18,380 bases of DNA from JAPLJU01 sp964547985 (GCA_964547985.1 CAZJPV010000046.1:1-18380), one strand, 5' to 3'. Shown: positions 8,702 to 16,567, counted from the first letter of the stretch. Program-made: numbers and translations. The notes: generated by a model from the sequence alone, not told the origin.

Positions 8702-8920
8702 ATGGAAGAGATCCGGAAAATTTATTTGAAGATGGGAGACAAGGTGGTCCATAGGCGTTTCCCCCAGTGGGGTATGGGAGTCGTTGTCGAGGAGTGGAAT
8801 TCTGTGGTCCTCGGCGGAATCTCTTACGTGAAGATCTCCTTCCGTGACGGACGGACCAGGGTTTTCGACAATAACTTTTCGAATGCCTGTTGCTGTTACT
8901 ACGCCGGGATCAGGCGGTGA
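8702..8920 (+). CDS. Small DUF3553-like protein with CCCYY tail
   Basis: This is a 72-residue protein of unknown function. The core GDKVVHRRFPQWGMGVVVEEW, a ...GGISYVKISF strand and DGRTRVFDNNF resemble the small beta-barrel DUF3553/CarD-like fold (H-x-x-x-P-x-W-G-x-G pattern). The match is from memory and uncertain. The C-terminus NACCCYYAGIRR holds three consecutive cysteines and two tyrosines. GAGGG at 8689-8693 supports ATG 8702 rather than GTG 8693. It lies between the BFN nuclease gene and xerC in the same orientation. Confidence 0.65.
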   Translation: MEEIRKIYLKMGDKVVHRRFPQWGMGVVVEEWNSVVLGGISYVKISFRDGRTRVFDNNFSNACCCYYAGIRR

Positions 8921-8938
8921 TCGTGATATAAATATCTG

Positions 8939-9008
8939 CCACAAGAACACACGGAATAACGACCAGTCCTGAATCCGATGTGAGGGCCTCCTTTGTGTGT
9001 TTTCGTGG
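8939..9008 (+). other. Imperfect 14-bp inverted repeat with T-run before xerC
   Basis: CCACAAGAACACAC (8939-8952) pairs with 8995-9008 at 12 of 14 Watson-Crick positions plus one G-U in RNA, across a 42-nt loop. CTATTCTTTTT follows directly and the xerC ATG is 16 bp further on. It could be a terminator or attenuator reducing read-through into xerC. The long loop makes this tentative. Confidence 0.35.
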
Positions 9009-9024
9009 CTATTCTTTTTATGAA

Positions 9025-9954
9025 ATGACAAGAGACGGCACAACACTGGAAAGGTTGATCAGAGAGTTCGGCGCCTATCTGGAAAATGAGCGGAACCTCA
9101 GCCCTCACACGAAAAGAAATTATCTGGTCGACCTGAATCAGTTCAGGGGATTTCTCGAGGCGCAGGACATCCTGCCGGGGGGAAGGCTGGACCAGATTGA
9201 CCATATGGTGATCCGGTCTTTTTTGAGTTCTCTTTATCGAAAAAAAGCGAAGCGGAGCACCGTATCCAGGAAGGTGGCGGCGCTTCGATCTTTTTTTAGT
9301 TTTCTCGTGCGGCGGGGGAGGATTAAACAAAGTCCCGCCGAGATGGTGCAGTCGCCCAGAACCGACAAGTACCTGCCTGTCAGTCTCTCGGTGGATGAGG
9401 TGTTCTCGCTTTTGAAGGTGACCTTTGAGGACGATCCTGCGGGTCGCCGGGACAGGGCTATTCTGGAGCTCATCTACTCTTCCGGTGTTCGGGTTGGAGA
9501 ATTGACAGGTCTCAATCTCGGAGATATCGATCTGGGCCAGGGGGTTATGAAGGTCAAGGGAAAGGGAAAGAAAGAGAGGATCGTTCCCGTGGGGAGACCG
9601 GCCATCTCGGCCCTTTCGGCCTATCTTGTAAAACGGAAGGAATTGATCCGGGCCAGCGTGGAAAATTACCTCGAGGCCCCGATTTTTGTGAACAGGCGGG
9701 GCACGAGGCTGACGGAAAGAAGCGTCGCCCGGATCGTCGAAAAATACATCCGTATGAGCGGGGTGAACAAGCGGGTCGGGCCGCACACCCTGCGGCACTC
9801 TTTCGCAACGCACCTTCTCGACGCCGGCGCCGACCTCCGTGTCATCCAGGAATTACTCGGTCACGAGAGCCTTTCGACGACGCAAAAATACACGGCGGTC
9901 AGCGTAAGCCGTCTGATGGAGGTGTACGACAAGTCGCACCCGCGGGCGAAGTAG
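9025..9954 (+). CDS. xerC: Tyrosine recombinase XerC
   Basis: This site-specific recombinase resolves chromosome dimers at dif, normally with a partner XerD. From ATG 9025 the protein has 309 residues: an N-terminal SAM-like core-binding domain (about 8-100) and a C-terminal catalytic domain. All catalytic residues are visible: R156 (SSGVRVGELTGL), K180 or a neighbour (KGKGKKERIVP), H254 and R257 (PHTLRHSF), H280 (LLGHESL) and nucleophile Y289 (TTQKYT). A GTG at 8980 would add 15 residues, but the added sequence is not family-like; neither start has a strong ribosome-binding site. The xerC-hslV-hslU order matches the conserved codV-clpQ-clpY context of Bacillus, which favours XerC over XerD. 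No integrase cargo or attachment site is nearby. Confidence 0.92.
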   Translation: MTRDGTTLERLIREFGAYLENERNLSPHTKRNYLVDLNQFRGFLEAQDILPGGRLDQIDHMVIRSFLSSLYRKKAKRSTVSRKVAALRSFFSFLVRRGRIKQSPAEMVQSPRTDKYLPVSLSVDEVFSLLKVTFEDDPAGRRDRAILELIYSSGVRVGELTGLNLGDIDLGQGVMKVKGKGKKERIVPVGRPAISALSAYLVKRKELIRASVENYLEAPIFVNRRGTRLTERSVARIVEKYIRMSGVNKRVGPHTLRHSFATHLLDAGADLRVIQELLGHESLSTTQKYTAVSVSRLMEVYDKSHPRAK

Positions 9955-9967
9955 CGGCGGGAAATAG

Positions 9968-10143
9968 TTGTGAGTTGTGTGTTGTGAGTTGTGAGTTTAA
10001 AAATTTGTGAATGGTGATTGGTGGCTGGTGGTTAGCAGGACCAAAAAGACCAGATGGGCAGTTATGAATGTTGAGTTATGAATTTTGAGTGAGGCAGTAT
10101 TTTTCAATTTTTGAATTCAACATTCAAACCTCAAAACTCAAAA
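9968..10143. repeat. Degenerate heptanucleotide repeat cluster A (forward then inverted)
   Basis: The gap between xerC and hslV is built from 7-bp units of the form TNNTGAR. The forward blocks are TTGTGAG/TTGTGTG/TTGTGAG/TTGTGAG at 9968-9995, TTGTGAA/TGGTGAT/TGGTGGC/TGGTGGT at 10005-10032, and TTATGAA/TGTTGAG/TTATGAA/TTTTGAG at 10062-10089. After a GAATTC axis (10113-10118), inverted units follow in strict 7-bp phase: TTCAACA, TTCAAAC, CTCAAAA, CTCAAAA at 10116-10143. The same layout recurs after hslU. Function unknown. Confidence 0.7.
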
Positions 10144-10150
10144 TGGATCG

Positions 10151-10741
10151 ATGGAATCGATTATGATGAAAGGGACGACCATTATTGCCGTGAGGCACAA
10201 GGGAAAGGTCACGGTTGCCGGAGACGGCCAGGTGACCCTGGACAACACCGTGCTCAAGCACAGCGCCAGAAAGGTCCGGCGGCTTTATCACAACCAGGTA
10301 ATCGTCGGATTTGCCGGCGCGACAGCCGATGCGTTCACCCTTTTTGACCGCTTTGACCAGAAGCTCGAACAATACAATGGCAACCTGCTTCGAGCCGCCG
10401 TGGAGCTGACCAAGGACTGGAGGACGGATCGGGTGTTGAGGCACCTGGAGGCGCTGTTGGTGGCCGTCAGCAAGGAGCACTTTCTCATCATCTCGGGCAA
10501 TGGTGATGTCATCGAGTCCGATGACAACGTGGCCGCCATCGGATCTGGCGGTCCTTACGCGCTTGCGGCAGCGCGAGCGCTCATCAAGCATTCGGACCTT
10601 AACGCCACGGAAATCTCGAAGGAGGCGATGCGTATCGCCGCTGATCTATGTATCTATACCAACGACCGCGTCACCATCGAGGAACTGGATACGACGGAAC
10701 CGCGAGAACCCGTGGCTCAGAAGACGAAGAAGAAACCATAA
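10151..10741 (+). CDS. hslV: ATP-dependent protease proteolytic subunit HslV (ClpQ)
   Basis: This is the threonine protease that forms the dodecameric core of the HslUV complex in the cytoplasm. GTTIIAVRHKGKVTVAGDGQ contains the Thr that becomes residue 1 after propeptide removal (T9 in this reading). Further family segments are KVRRLY, GFAGATADAFTLF, ELTKDWRTDR, LIISGNGDV, AIGSGGPYALAAARAL and CIYTNDRVTIEEL. The start could be 10151 or one of the paired ATGs at 10163/10166, which would give the shorter propeptide usual in the family. Ribosome-binding sites are weak for all three. A polar, lysine-rich tail of about 18 residues extends beyond the usual end. It is followed at 83 bp by hslU; a small CGGGCC hairpin (10772-10786) lies in that gap. 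Confidence 0.95.
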   Translation: MESIMMKGTTIIAVRHKGKVTVAGDGQVTLDNTVLKHSARKVRRLYHNQVIVGFAGATADAFTLFDRFDQKLEQYNGNLLRAAVELTKDWRTDRVLRHLEALLVAVSKEHFLIISGNGDVIESDDNVAAIGSGGPYALAAARALIKHSDLNATEISKEAMRIAADLCIYTNDRVTIEELDTTEPREPVAQKTKKKP

Positions 10742-10823
10742 CGAGTTGCGCATCGGGCGATTTGGGATGATCGGGCCTGTGGCCCGTGGAACATACAAAA
10801 CGAGACCTGCGGGACAAAAGACG

Positions 10824-12203
10824 ATGTCATCGGAAGAACTGACACCCCAAAAGATTGTGGCTGAACTCGACAAGTATATTGTCGGTCAAAATAACGCGAA
10901 GCGGGCTGTGGCGATCGCCCTCCGGAACCGCTGGCGTCGACAAAACGTTTCCGAGGAGCTCCGGGAGGAGATCGCGCCGAAAAACATCATCATGATCGGA
11001 CCCACCGGCGTGGGAAAGACGGAGATCGCCCGCCGGCTTGCCAAGCTCGACAACTCGCCCTTTGTTAAAATCGAGGCGTCCAAGTTCACCGAGGTGGGAT
11101 ATGTCGGACGTAACGTGGACTCCATGATCAGGGACCTCGTCGAGATCGCCGTCAACATGGTGAAGTCGGAAGAAATGGAAAGGGTCCGGTTCAAGGCCGA
11201 AGAACTGGCCGAGGAGAGGATTCTGGATATCCTCTTCCCTTCCCGCAAACCGGAAAGGAGAAAGATGGAACTTCTTGAGGACGAGCAGGAACACGCCGAA
11301 CCAGAGGGGGCTGTCGCAGCACAGGATACCCGCGAGAAATTGAGACAGCTTCTTCGCAGAGGAGAGCTCGACAACCGGCTCGTTGATCTGGATGTGGCCG
11401 ACACCCGGATGGGCCCTTTTATCGAGGTCTTTTCCTCTTCCGGTGTCGAGGACCTGGGTCTGAATATCAAAGAGATGTTCGGCAACATGTTCCCGAAAAA
11501 GATGAAGCGCAGAAGGGTCAAGGTTCCGGAAGCGATGGAGATCCTCACCGAGGAAGAGGTCCAGAGGCTCATCGATATGGACAAGGTGATCCGAACGTCC
11601 CTCACCCGTGTGGAGCAGTCGGGGATTATCTTTCTCGATGAGATCGATAAAATTGTCGGGAGCAATACAACGCATGGACCCGATGTGTCCCGCGAGGGTG
11701 TCCAGAGGGACCTCCTGCCCATTGTCGAGGGATCCACGGTCAGCACAAAATACGGTATGGTGAAAACAGACCATGTCCTCTTCATCGCGGCGGGGGCATT
11801 CAGCTCCTCCAAGCCCTCGGACCTCATACCGGAGCTGCAGGGACGCTTTCCCATTCGCGTGGAGCTCGATTCGCTCACGAAGGAAGACTTCATCCGGATC
11901 CTGACGGAACCTTCGAATGCGCTGGTGAAGCAGTATGTTGAAATGCTTGCAACGGAAGACATTGATATCACCTTCACCGACGACTCCATCGCGCAGATTG
12001 CGGAGGTGGCCAGCATCGTGAATGAGCGGACGGAGAACATCGGGGCCCGGAGGCTCTACACGGTTATGGAAGCCCTCCTGGACGAGATTTCTTTCAGCGC
12101 CCCGGAGATGAAAAAGAAAGACGTGATGATCAACGCGGAGTATGTCAAGGAAAAGCTGGAGGACATTATCGAAGACGAAGATTTGAGCCGGTACATATTA
12201 TAG
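10824..12203 (+). CDS. hslU: ATP-dependent protease ATPase subunit HslU (ClpY)
   Basis: This AAA+ unfoldase feeds substrates to HslV. The 459-residue protein starts at ATG 10824, giving the normal opening LTPQKIVAELDKYIVGQ. It has Walker A GPTGVGKT (59-66), the pore loop GYVG (92-95) and VGRNVDSMIRDLVE. An intermediate (I) domain occupies about residues 110-240 and is rich in charged residues. Walker B is IIFLDEIDKI with D272/E273. A sensor region (ELQGRFPIRVEL) and the C-terminal EDLSRYIL tail, which docks into HslV, are also present. The frame is open upstream into hslV, but that sequence is a shadow. The start has only a modest GGGA ribosome-binding site at 10811-10814. It forms an operon with hslV. 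Confidence 0.96.
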   Translation: MSSEELTPQKIVAELDKYIVGQNNAKRAVAIALRNRWRRQNVSEELREEIAPKNIIMIGPTGVGKTEIARRLAKLDNSPFVKIEASKFTEVGYVGRNVDSMIRDLVEIAVNMVKSEEMERVRFKAEELAEERILDILFPSRKPERRKMELLEDEQEHAEPEGAVAAQDTREKLRQLLRRGELDNRLVDLDVADTRMGPFIEVFSSSGVEDLGLNIKEMFGNMFPKKMKRRRVKVPEAMEILTEEEVQRLIDMDKVIRTSLTRVEQSGIIFLDEIDKIVGSNTTHGPDVSREGVQRDLLPIVEGSTVSTKYGMVKTDHVLFIAAGAFSSSKPSDLIPELQGRFPIRVELDSLTKEDFIRILTEPSNALVKQYVEMLATEDIDITFTDDSIAQIAEVASIVNERTENIGARRLYTVMEALLDEISFSAPEMKKKDVMINAEYVKEKLEDIIEDEDLSRYIL

Positions 12204-12265
12204 TGATGAATGGTTAGTGGTGAGTGGTGAGAAAGACGAATTAATTCAAAACTCAAACTTCATCA
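12204..12265. repeat. Degenerate heptanucleotide repeat cluster B (forward then inverted)
   Basis: The gap between hslU and argB starts, immediately after the stop codon, with in-phase 7-bp units TGATGAA, TGGTTAG, TGGTGAG, TGGTGAG (12204-12231). A short spacer separates these from inverted units TTCAAAA, CTCAAAC, TTCATCA (12245-12265). The terminal units TGATGAA and TTCATCA are exact reverse complements. Consensus and layout match cluster A upstream of hslV. No function is known. Confidence 0.65.
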
Positions 12266-12281
12266 TTGAACGGAGTTCGAG

Positions 12282-13172
12282 ATGGACAGTTTACAGAAAT
12301 CGGTGGAGCGGGCGGATATCCTGCTGGAGGCTCTGCCTTACATCCAGCGATTCTATAATAAGACCGTCGTGATCAAGTATGGCGGCCATGCCATGGTGGA
12401 CGAAGAGCTGAAGAAAATGTTTGCCATGGACGTGGTCATGATGAAATACATCGGCATCAACCCTGTTGTCGTCCACGGCGGAGGGCCGCAGATCGGGACC
12501 ACCCTGAAAAAGTTCGGCAAGGAGTCCAGGTTCGTTCAGGGGTTGCGTGTAACGGACGAGGAGACCATGAGCATTGTGGAGATGGTCCTCGTCGGGCAGG
12601 TGAACAAGGAAATCGTCGGCCTCATCAATCATCACGGTGGGAAAGCCGTGGGGCTCTCCGGCAAGGACGGGAACCTCATCCGGGCGGAGAAATATTACCT
12701 GAGCGAGGAAAAAGCGAAAGACACGCCGCCGGAGATCATCGATATCGGCCTGGTGGGAAAGGTCAGGGAGATCAACGCCAAACTGATCTCTTCCCTTGCC
12801 ACCGAGGGATTCATCCCGGTCATTGCGCCGACGGGTGCGGGAGAGAAAGGGGAGACTTACAACATCAACGCGGACATCGTCGCGGGCGAAGTCGCCGCGG
12901 CCCTCCGGGCGGAAAAGCTGGTGCTCCTCACCGATGTGCCCGGCGTGCTGGATAGAAAAGGCTCCCTGCTCAACACCATGACCGACCGTGAAGCCATGGC
13001 CTTCATCGATGACGGAACCATATCGGGCGGCATGTACTCCAAGGTGAAATGCTGCCTAAAGGCCCTGAAGGGCGGCGTCCAGAAGACCCACATCGTGGAC
13101 GGCCGGCTTAAGCATGCCGTCCTTCTGGAGATGTTTACCGATAAAGGAATCGGCACGGAGATCGTGATATAG
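12282..13172 (+). CDS. argB: Acetylglutamate kinase (ArgB)
   Basis: This enzyme phosphorylates N-acetyl-L-glutamate, the second step of arginine synthesis. The 296-residue amino-acid-kinase fold shows VIKYGGHAM (K32), VVHGGGPQIG, QGLRVTDEETM, GKAVGLSGKDGNLI, NINADIVAGEVAAAL, LVLLTDVPGV and SGGMYSKVKCCLKAL. The N-terminal stretch before the fold (about residues 1-26, including SVERADILLEALPYIQRFYNK) corresponds to the extra helix found in arginine-inhibited hexameric enzymes, so feedback control by arginine is likely. ATG at 12282 follows CGGAG (12271-12275). It is the first gene of the arg cluster; the next gene starts 22 bp downstream. Confidence 0.97.
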   Translation: MDSLQKSVERADILLEALPYIQRFYNKTVVIKYGGHAMVDEELKKMFAMDVVMMKYIGINPVVVHGGGPQIGTTLKKFGKESRFVQGLRVTDEETMSIVEMVLVGQVNKEIVGLINHHGGKAVGLSGKDGNLIRAEKYYLSEEKAKDTPPEIIDIGLVGKVREINAKLISSLATEGFIPVIAPTGAGEKGETYNINADIVAGEVAAALRAEKLVLLTDVPGVLDRKGSLLNTMTDREAMAFIDDGTISGGMYSKVKCCLKALKGGVQKTHIVDGRLKHAVLLEMFTDKGIGTEIVI

Positions 13173-13194
13173 GAGACCAGAGAGGATCTTTGAC

Positions 13195-14382
13195 GTGAAA
13201 ACAGAAGAACTCATGGCCCAATCGGACAAGAACATCATCGGCACATACCGGCGGCAGCCCGTCGTCCTGGTGAAGGGTTCCGGTGCCCGGGTCTGGGACA
13301 GCGACGGGAAAGAGTATCTCGACTTCGTGGCCGGGATTGCCGTCTGCAGCCTGGGACATTCGAACCCGAAGGTTGTCGCAGCGCTCCAGAGGCAGGCGGA
13401 ACTTCTCACGCACGTCTCGAACCTCTACTATACGGAGCCGCAGATCCGCCTGGCAGGGATGCTCGTGGGGAACTCCTTTGCCGATAAGGTCTTTTTCTGC
13501 AACAGCGGCGCCGAGGCCAATGAGGCGGCCATCAAGCTTGCGCGGAAATACGCTCATGACAACCCGAAAGGGGACCGGTACGAAATCATCACGATGCGGG
13601 GCTCCTTCCACGGGCGGACGCTGGCCGCCATCACGGCCACGGCGCAGGAAAAATTCCATGTGGGTTTTGCCCCCCTGCCGGAGGGGTTCCGGTATATTCC
13701 CTTCAACGACGTCAAGGCCCTGGAGAAGGCCATCCGGAAGAAGACCTGCGCAGTCATGGTGGAACCCATTCAGGGTGAAAGCGGTGTCCAGATGCCGTCG
13801 CCCGGTTACCTGAAGGGGGTGAGGCAAATCTGTGACGACAAGGGGATTCTCCTCATCCTCGACGAGGTCCAGACGGGTATGGGGAGGACCGGAAAGCTAT
13901 TTGCCCACGAGCACTTCGGGGTCCAGCCCGACATCATGACCCTCGCCAAAGCCCTGGGGAACGGCTACCCTCTCGGGGCGCTTTTGACAACGGATCAGGT
14001 AGCTTCGGCCTTCGGGCCCGGGACGCACGCCTCGACCTTCGGTGGAAATCCCCTGGGCATGGCCGCCGGCATTGCCGTTCTGCGGGCGCTCCTGGAGGAC
14101 GGCATCATGGACAACTGCCGGGCGGTGGGTGCTTATCTGCGGGAGAGGCTCGGGGAGCTCAAGAAGAAACATTTCATGATCCAGGAAGTCCGGGGCTTGG
14201 GTCTCATGGTGGGGATGGACCTCACGATCGACGGCGCGGCAATTGTCAAGCGGTGCCTGGAAAGGGGTCTTTTGATCAACTGCGCCGGCGAGCACATCCT
14301 GCGGTTTGTTCCGCCCCTGACGATATCAAAGGAAGACGTGGACCGGGCCGTGGAAATCCTGGACAAGGCGTTGGAGGGCTGA
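13195..14382 (+). CDS. argD: Acetylornithine aminotransferase (ArgD)
   Basis: This class-III PLP aminotransferase converts N-acetylglutamate semialdehyde to N-acetylornithine, and family members often also serve the N-succinyl-diaminopimelate step of lysine synthesis. The 395 residues include VFFCNSGAEANEAAIKLAR, the SFHGRTLA segment, VEPIQGESGV, ILDEVQTGMGRTG (D223 contacts PLP) and the PLP lysine K252 in TLAKALGNGYPLGA. STFGGNPLG and GLGLMVGMDL follow. The start is GTG at 13195 behind AGAGGA (13181-13186); ATG 13213 is a weaker alternative. The last base of its stop codon is the first base of the argF ATG, so the two are translationally coupled. Confidence 0.96.
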   Translation: MKTEELMAQSDKNIIGTYRRQPVVLVKGSGARVWDSDGKEYLDFVAGIAVCSLGHSNPKVVAALQRQAELLTHVSNLYYTEPQIRLAGMLVGNSFADKVFFCNSGAEANEAAIKLARKYAHDNPKGDRYEIITMRGSFHGRTLAAITATAQEKFHVGFAPLPEGFRYIPFNDVKALEKAIRKKTCAVMVEPIQGESGVQMPSPGYLKGVRQICDDKGILLILDEVQTGMGRTGKLFAHEHFGVQPDIMTLAKALGNGYPLGALLTTDQVASAFGPGTHASTFGGNPLGMAAGIAVLRALLEDGIMDNCRAVGAYLRERLGELKKKHFMIQEVRGLGLMVGMDLTIDGAAIVKRCLERGLLINCAGEHILRFVPPLTISKEDVDRAVEILDKALEG

Positions 14383-15308
14383 TGAAGAAAGATCTTTTAT
14401 GTCTATACGATCTTGATTCCCGGGATTTTCAGGAGATCTTCGAAAAATCGGCGAAGCTCAAAAAGATGCTCAGGGAAGGAATCCCTCACACGCACCTGGC
14501 AGGGAAGACCCTCGGGATGATCTTCGACAAGTCTTCGACCAGGACGAGGCTTTCTTTCGAGGTAGGGATCTTCCAACTCGGCGGAATGGCGGTGTACCTG
14601 AACAGTCGGGACATCCAGCTGGCCCGGGGAGAATCCGTCGAGGACACGGCCAGAGTGGTCTCGAGATACCTTGACGGTCTCATGATCAGGACGTTCTCTC
14701 AGGCCGTCGTCGAGGAGTTTGCCCGGTACGCGACGATCCCCATTATCAATGGGCTCACCGATCTCCTGCATCCCTGTCAGATCCTGGGTGACCTCTTTAC
14801 GATATGCGAAAAGAAGGGACGCCTCGAGGGGCTGCGAATTGCCTACGTAGGTGACGGCAACAACATCGCCAACACCTGGGTGGAGGCGGCTGTGAGGCTG
14901 CCGATCATTCTTGTCCTGGCCTGCCCTGCCGGATATGATCCGGACGCGGGGATTCTGGGTCGGGCGATGAAGGATGCCCCCGGGCGGATTCAACTTTATA
15001 GAGAGCCGCGGGAGGCGGTGAGCGGGGCCGACGTTGTCTACACCGACGTATGGGCCAGCATGGGCCAGGAGGCAGAAAAGGAAGTCCGGGCGAAGGCCTT
15101 CAAGGCCTATCAGGTCAACAGTGCCCTGATGGGTCACGCAAAGGCCGACGCGATTGTCATGCACTGCCTGCCGGCTCACCGGGGCGAGGAAATCACCGCC
15201 GAGGTCATGGATGGTCCCCGGTCCGTGATTGTGGACCAGGCGGAAAATCGCTTGCATGTCCAAAAAGCGATTATGGAGATTCTCATGGGAGGAGGCAAGA
15301 GGGATTGA
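14382..15308 (+). CDS. argF: Ornithine carbamoyltransferase (ArgF)
   Basis: This enzyme makes citrulline from ornithine and carbamoyl phosphate. The 308-residue protein carries the carbamoyl-phosphate motif SSTRTR (51-56), HPCQ (130-133), DGNNIANTW, the ornithine-loop region DVWASMGQE (222-230) and HCLPAHRGEE (261-270). These are diagnostic for ornithine rather than aspartate carbamoyltransferase. The ATG shares its A with the stop codon of argD (TGATG), and GGAGGG lies just upstream in argD. A longer open frame upstream exists only because argD is read out of frame. The next gene begins within its stop codon. Confidence 0.97.
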   Translation: MKKDLLCLYDLDSRDFQEIFEKSAKLKKMLREGIPHTHLAGKTLGMIFDKSSTRTRLSFEVGIFQLGGMAVYLNSRDIQLARGESVEDTARVVSRYLDGLMIRTFSQAVVEEFARYATIPIINGLTDLLHPCQILGDLFTICEKKGRLEGLRIAYVGDGNNIANTWVEAAVRLPIILVLACPAGYDPDAGILGRAMKDAPGRIQLYREPREAVSGADVVYTDVWASMGQEAEKEVRAKAFKAYQVNSALMGHAKADAIVMHCLPAHRGEEITAEVMDGPRSVIVDQAENRLHVQKAIMEILMGGGKRD

Positions 15309-16513
15309 AGCGTGACGTGAAAAAAGTGGTCGTTGCCTACTCAGGCGGGCTGGACACCTCCGTGATCATCCGCTGGCTCATCGAGGCTTACGGGTGTGAA
15401 GTCATTGCCTACTGTGCGGACCTCGGGCAGAAAGAGGAGATCGAGGGGCTCGAAGAGAAGGCGAGGAAAACGGGTGCGAGCAAGGTTTACATAGAGGATT
15501 TGAGAGAGGAGTTTGCCCGGGATTTCGTGTTCACGGCGCTCCGGGCCAATGCCATCTACGAGGGAACCTATCTGATGGGGACCTCCCTGGCAAGGCCGAT
15601 CATCGCCAAGAGGCAAATCGAGATCGCGGAAAAGGAAAAAGCCGATGCCGTCTGCCACGGCGCGACGGGAAAGGGAAATGACCAGGTAAGGTTTGAACTC
15701 ACCTACATGGCCCTGAAACCGGACATCCGGATCATCGCGGCCTGGCGGGACAGCAAGTGGCCCTTCCAGTCCAGGGAACAGATGATCGATTACGCGGCGA
15801 AGTACGGCATTCCCCTTCCGGTGTCGAAGGCGAAGCCTTACAGCAGCGACCGGAACCTTCTCCATATCTCGCATGAGGGCGGTATCCTGGAAGATCCCTG
15901 GTCGGAGCCGCCGGAGGACATGTTTGTCCTAACCGTCTCACCGGAGAAGGCCCCCGACAAACCGACCTACATCGAGATGGACTTTAAGAAGGGTAATCCC
16001 GTGGCGGTGAACGGAAAGAAGATGAGCCCGGCGAAGCTGGTCGAACACCTGAACAGGATCGCCGGTGCGAACGGCATCGGGCGCGTGGACATGGTGGAGA
16101 ACCGCTTCGTGGGCATGAAATCGCGCGGCGTCTATGAGACGCCGGGAGGGACGGTTCTCTGGGCGGCTCACCGAGCCGTGGAATCCGTCACCATGGACCG
16201 CGAGGTGATGCTGCTGAGGGATTCGTTGATTCCTAAATTCGCACAGCTCATCTACAACGGTTTCTGGTACTCGCCCGAGATGGAATCCCTGCGGGCGATG
16301 ATCGACAAGACGCAGGAGAATGTCACGGGCACCGCGCGGCTCAAGCTCTATAAGGGAAACGTCACCGTTGTCGGGAGGAAGTCTCCGCATTCCCTTTACC
16401 GGGAGGATTTTGCCACATTTGAAAAGAGCGAAGTGTATGATCAGAAGGATGCCACGGGATTCATCCGGCTCAACGCCCTGCGACTTCGTATCCGCGCCAT
16501 GCTGAACAAATAA
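15305..16513 (+). CDS. argG: Argininosuccinate synthase (ArgG)
   Basis: This enzyme couples citrulline and aspartate with ATP to form argininosuccinate. From TTG 15305 the protein has 402 residues. It opens with KRDVKKVVVAYSGGLDTSV, which contains the PP-loop SGGLDTS of N-type ATP pyrophosphatases. Further family segments are YCADLGQ, EGTYLMGTSLARP, CHGATGKGNDQVRFE, the YSSDRNLLHIS region and VDMVENRFVGMKSRG. TTG 15305 overlaps the argF stop and is served by GGGAGGAGG (15287-15295). GTG 15317 is an alternative four codons later. The KRDVKK lead-in resembles deltaproteobacterial homologues, favouring the TTG. Length is normal. Confidence 0.96.
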   Translation: MKRDVKKVVVAYSGGLDTSVIIRWLIEAYGCEVIAYCADLGQKEEIEGLEEKARKTGASKVYIEDLREEFARDFVFTALRANAIYEGTYLMGTSLARPIIAKRQIEIAEKEKADAVCHGATGKGNDQVRFELTYMALKPDIRIIAAWRDSKWPFQSREQMIDYAAKYGIPLPVSKAKPYSSDRNLLHISHEGGILEDPWSEPPEDMFVLTVSPEKAPDKPTYIEMDFKKGNPVAVNGKKMSPAKLVEHLNRIAGANGIGRVDMVENRFVGMKSRGVYETPGGTVLWAAHRAVESVTMDREVMLLRDSLIPKFAQLIYNGFWYSPEMESLRAMIDKTQENVTGTARLKLYKGNVTVVGRKSPHSLYREDFATFEKSEVYDQKDATGFIRLNALRLRIRAMLNK

Positions 16514-16531
16514 GGGCTGCATCGCAGACCC
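16514..16531 (+). other. Short hairpin between argG and argH
   Basis: GGGCTGC (16514-16520) pairs with 16524-16531 with one bulged A and a 3-nt loop, starting directly after the argG stop codon. No T-run follows. It may fine-tune mRNA stability within the operon rather than terminate transcription. Confidence 0.3.
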
Positions 16532-16567
16532 TGTCAGATTATTTATGACCGGAGAGAATGGAAAAAG

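Noticed and set aside
8980..9024. GTG start adding 15 residues to XerC
   Set aside because: The added sequence is not family-like, lacks a ribosome-binding site and runs through the inverted repeat; ATG 9025 gives the normal N-terminus.
9968..10143. Heptamer cluster as a CRISPR array or as transposon ends
   Set aside because: The units are only 7 bp with no unique spacers. No transposase gene, target-site duplication or long terminal inverted repeat was found.
10500..10823. Extended N-terminus for hslU reading back into hslV
   Set aside because: The extra 108 codons overlap the conserved end of hslV and have no similarity to HslU. The family start is at 10824.
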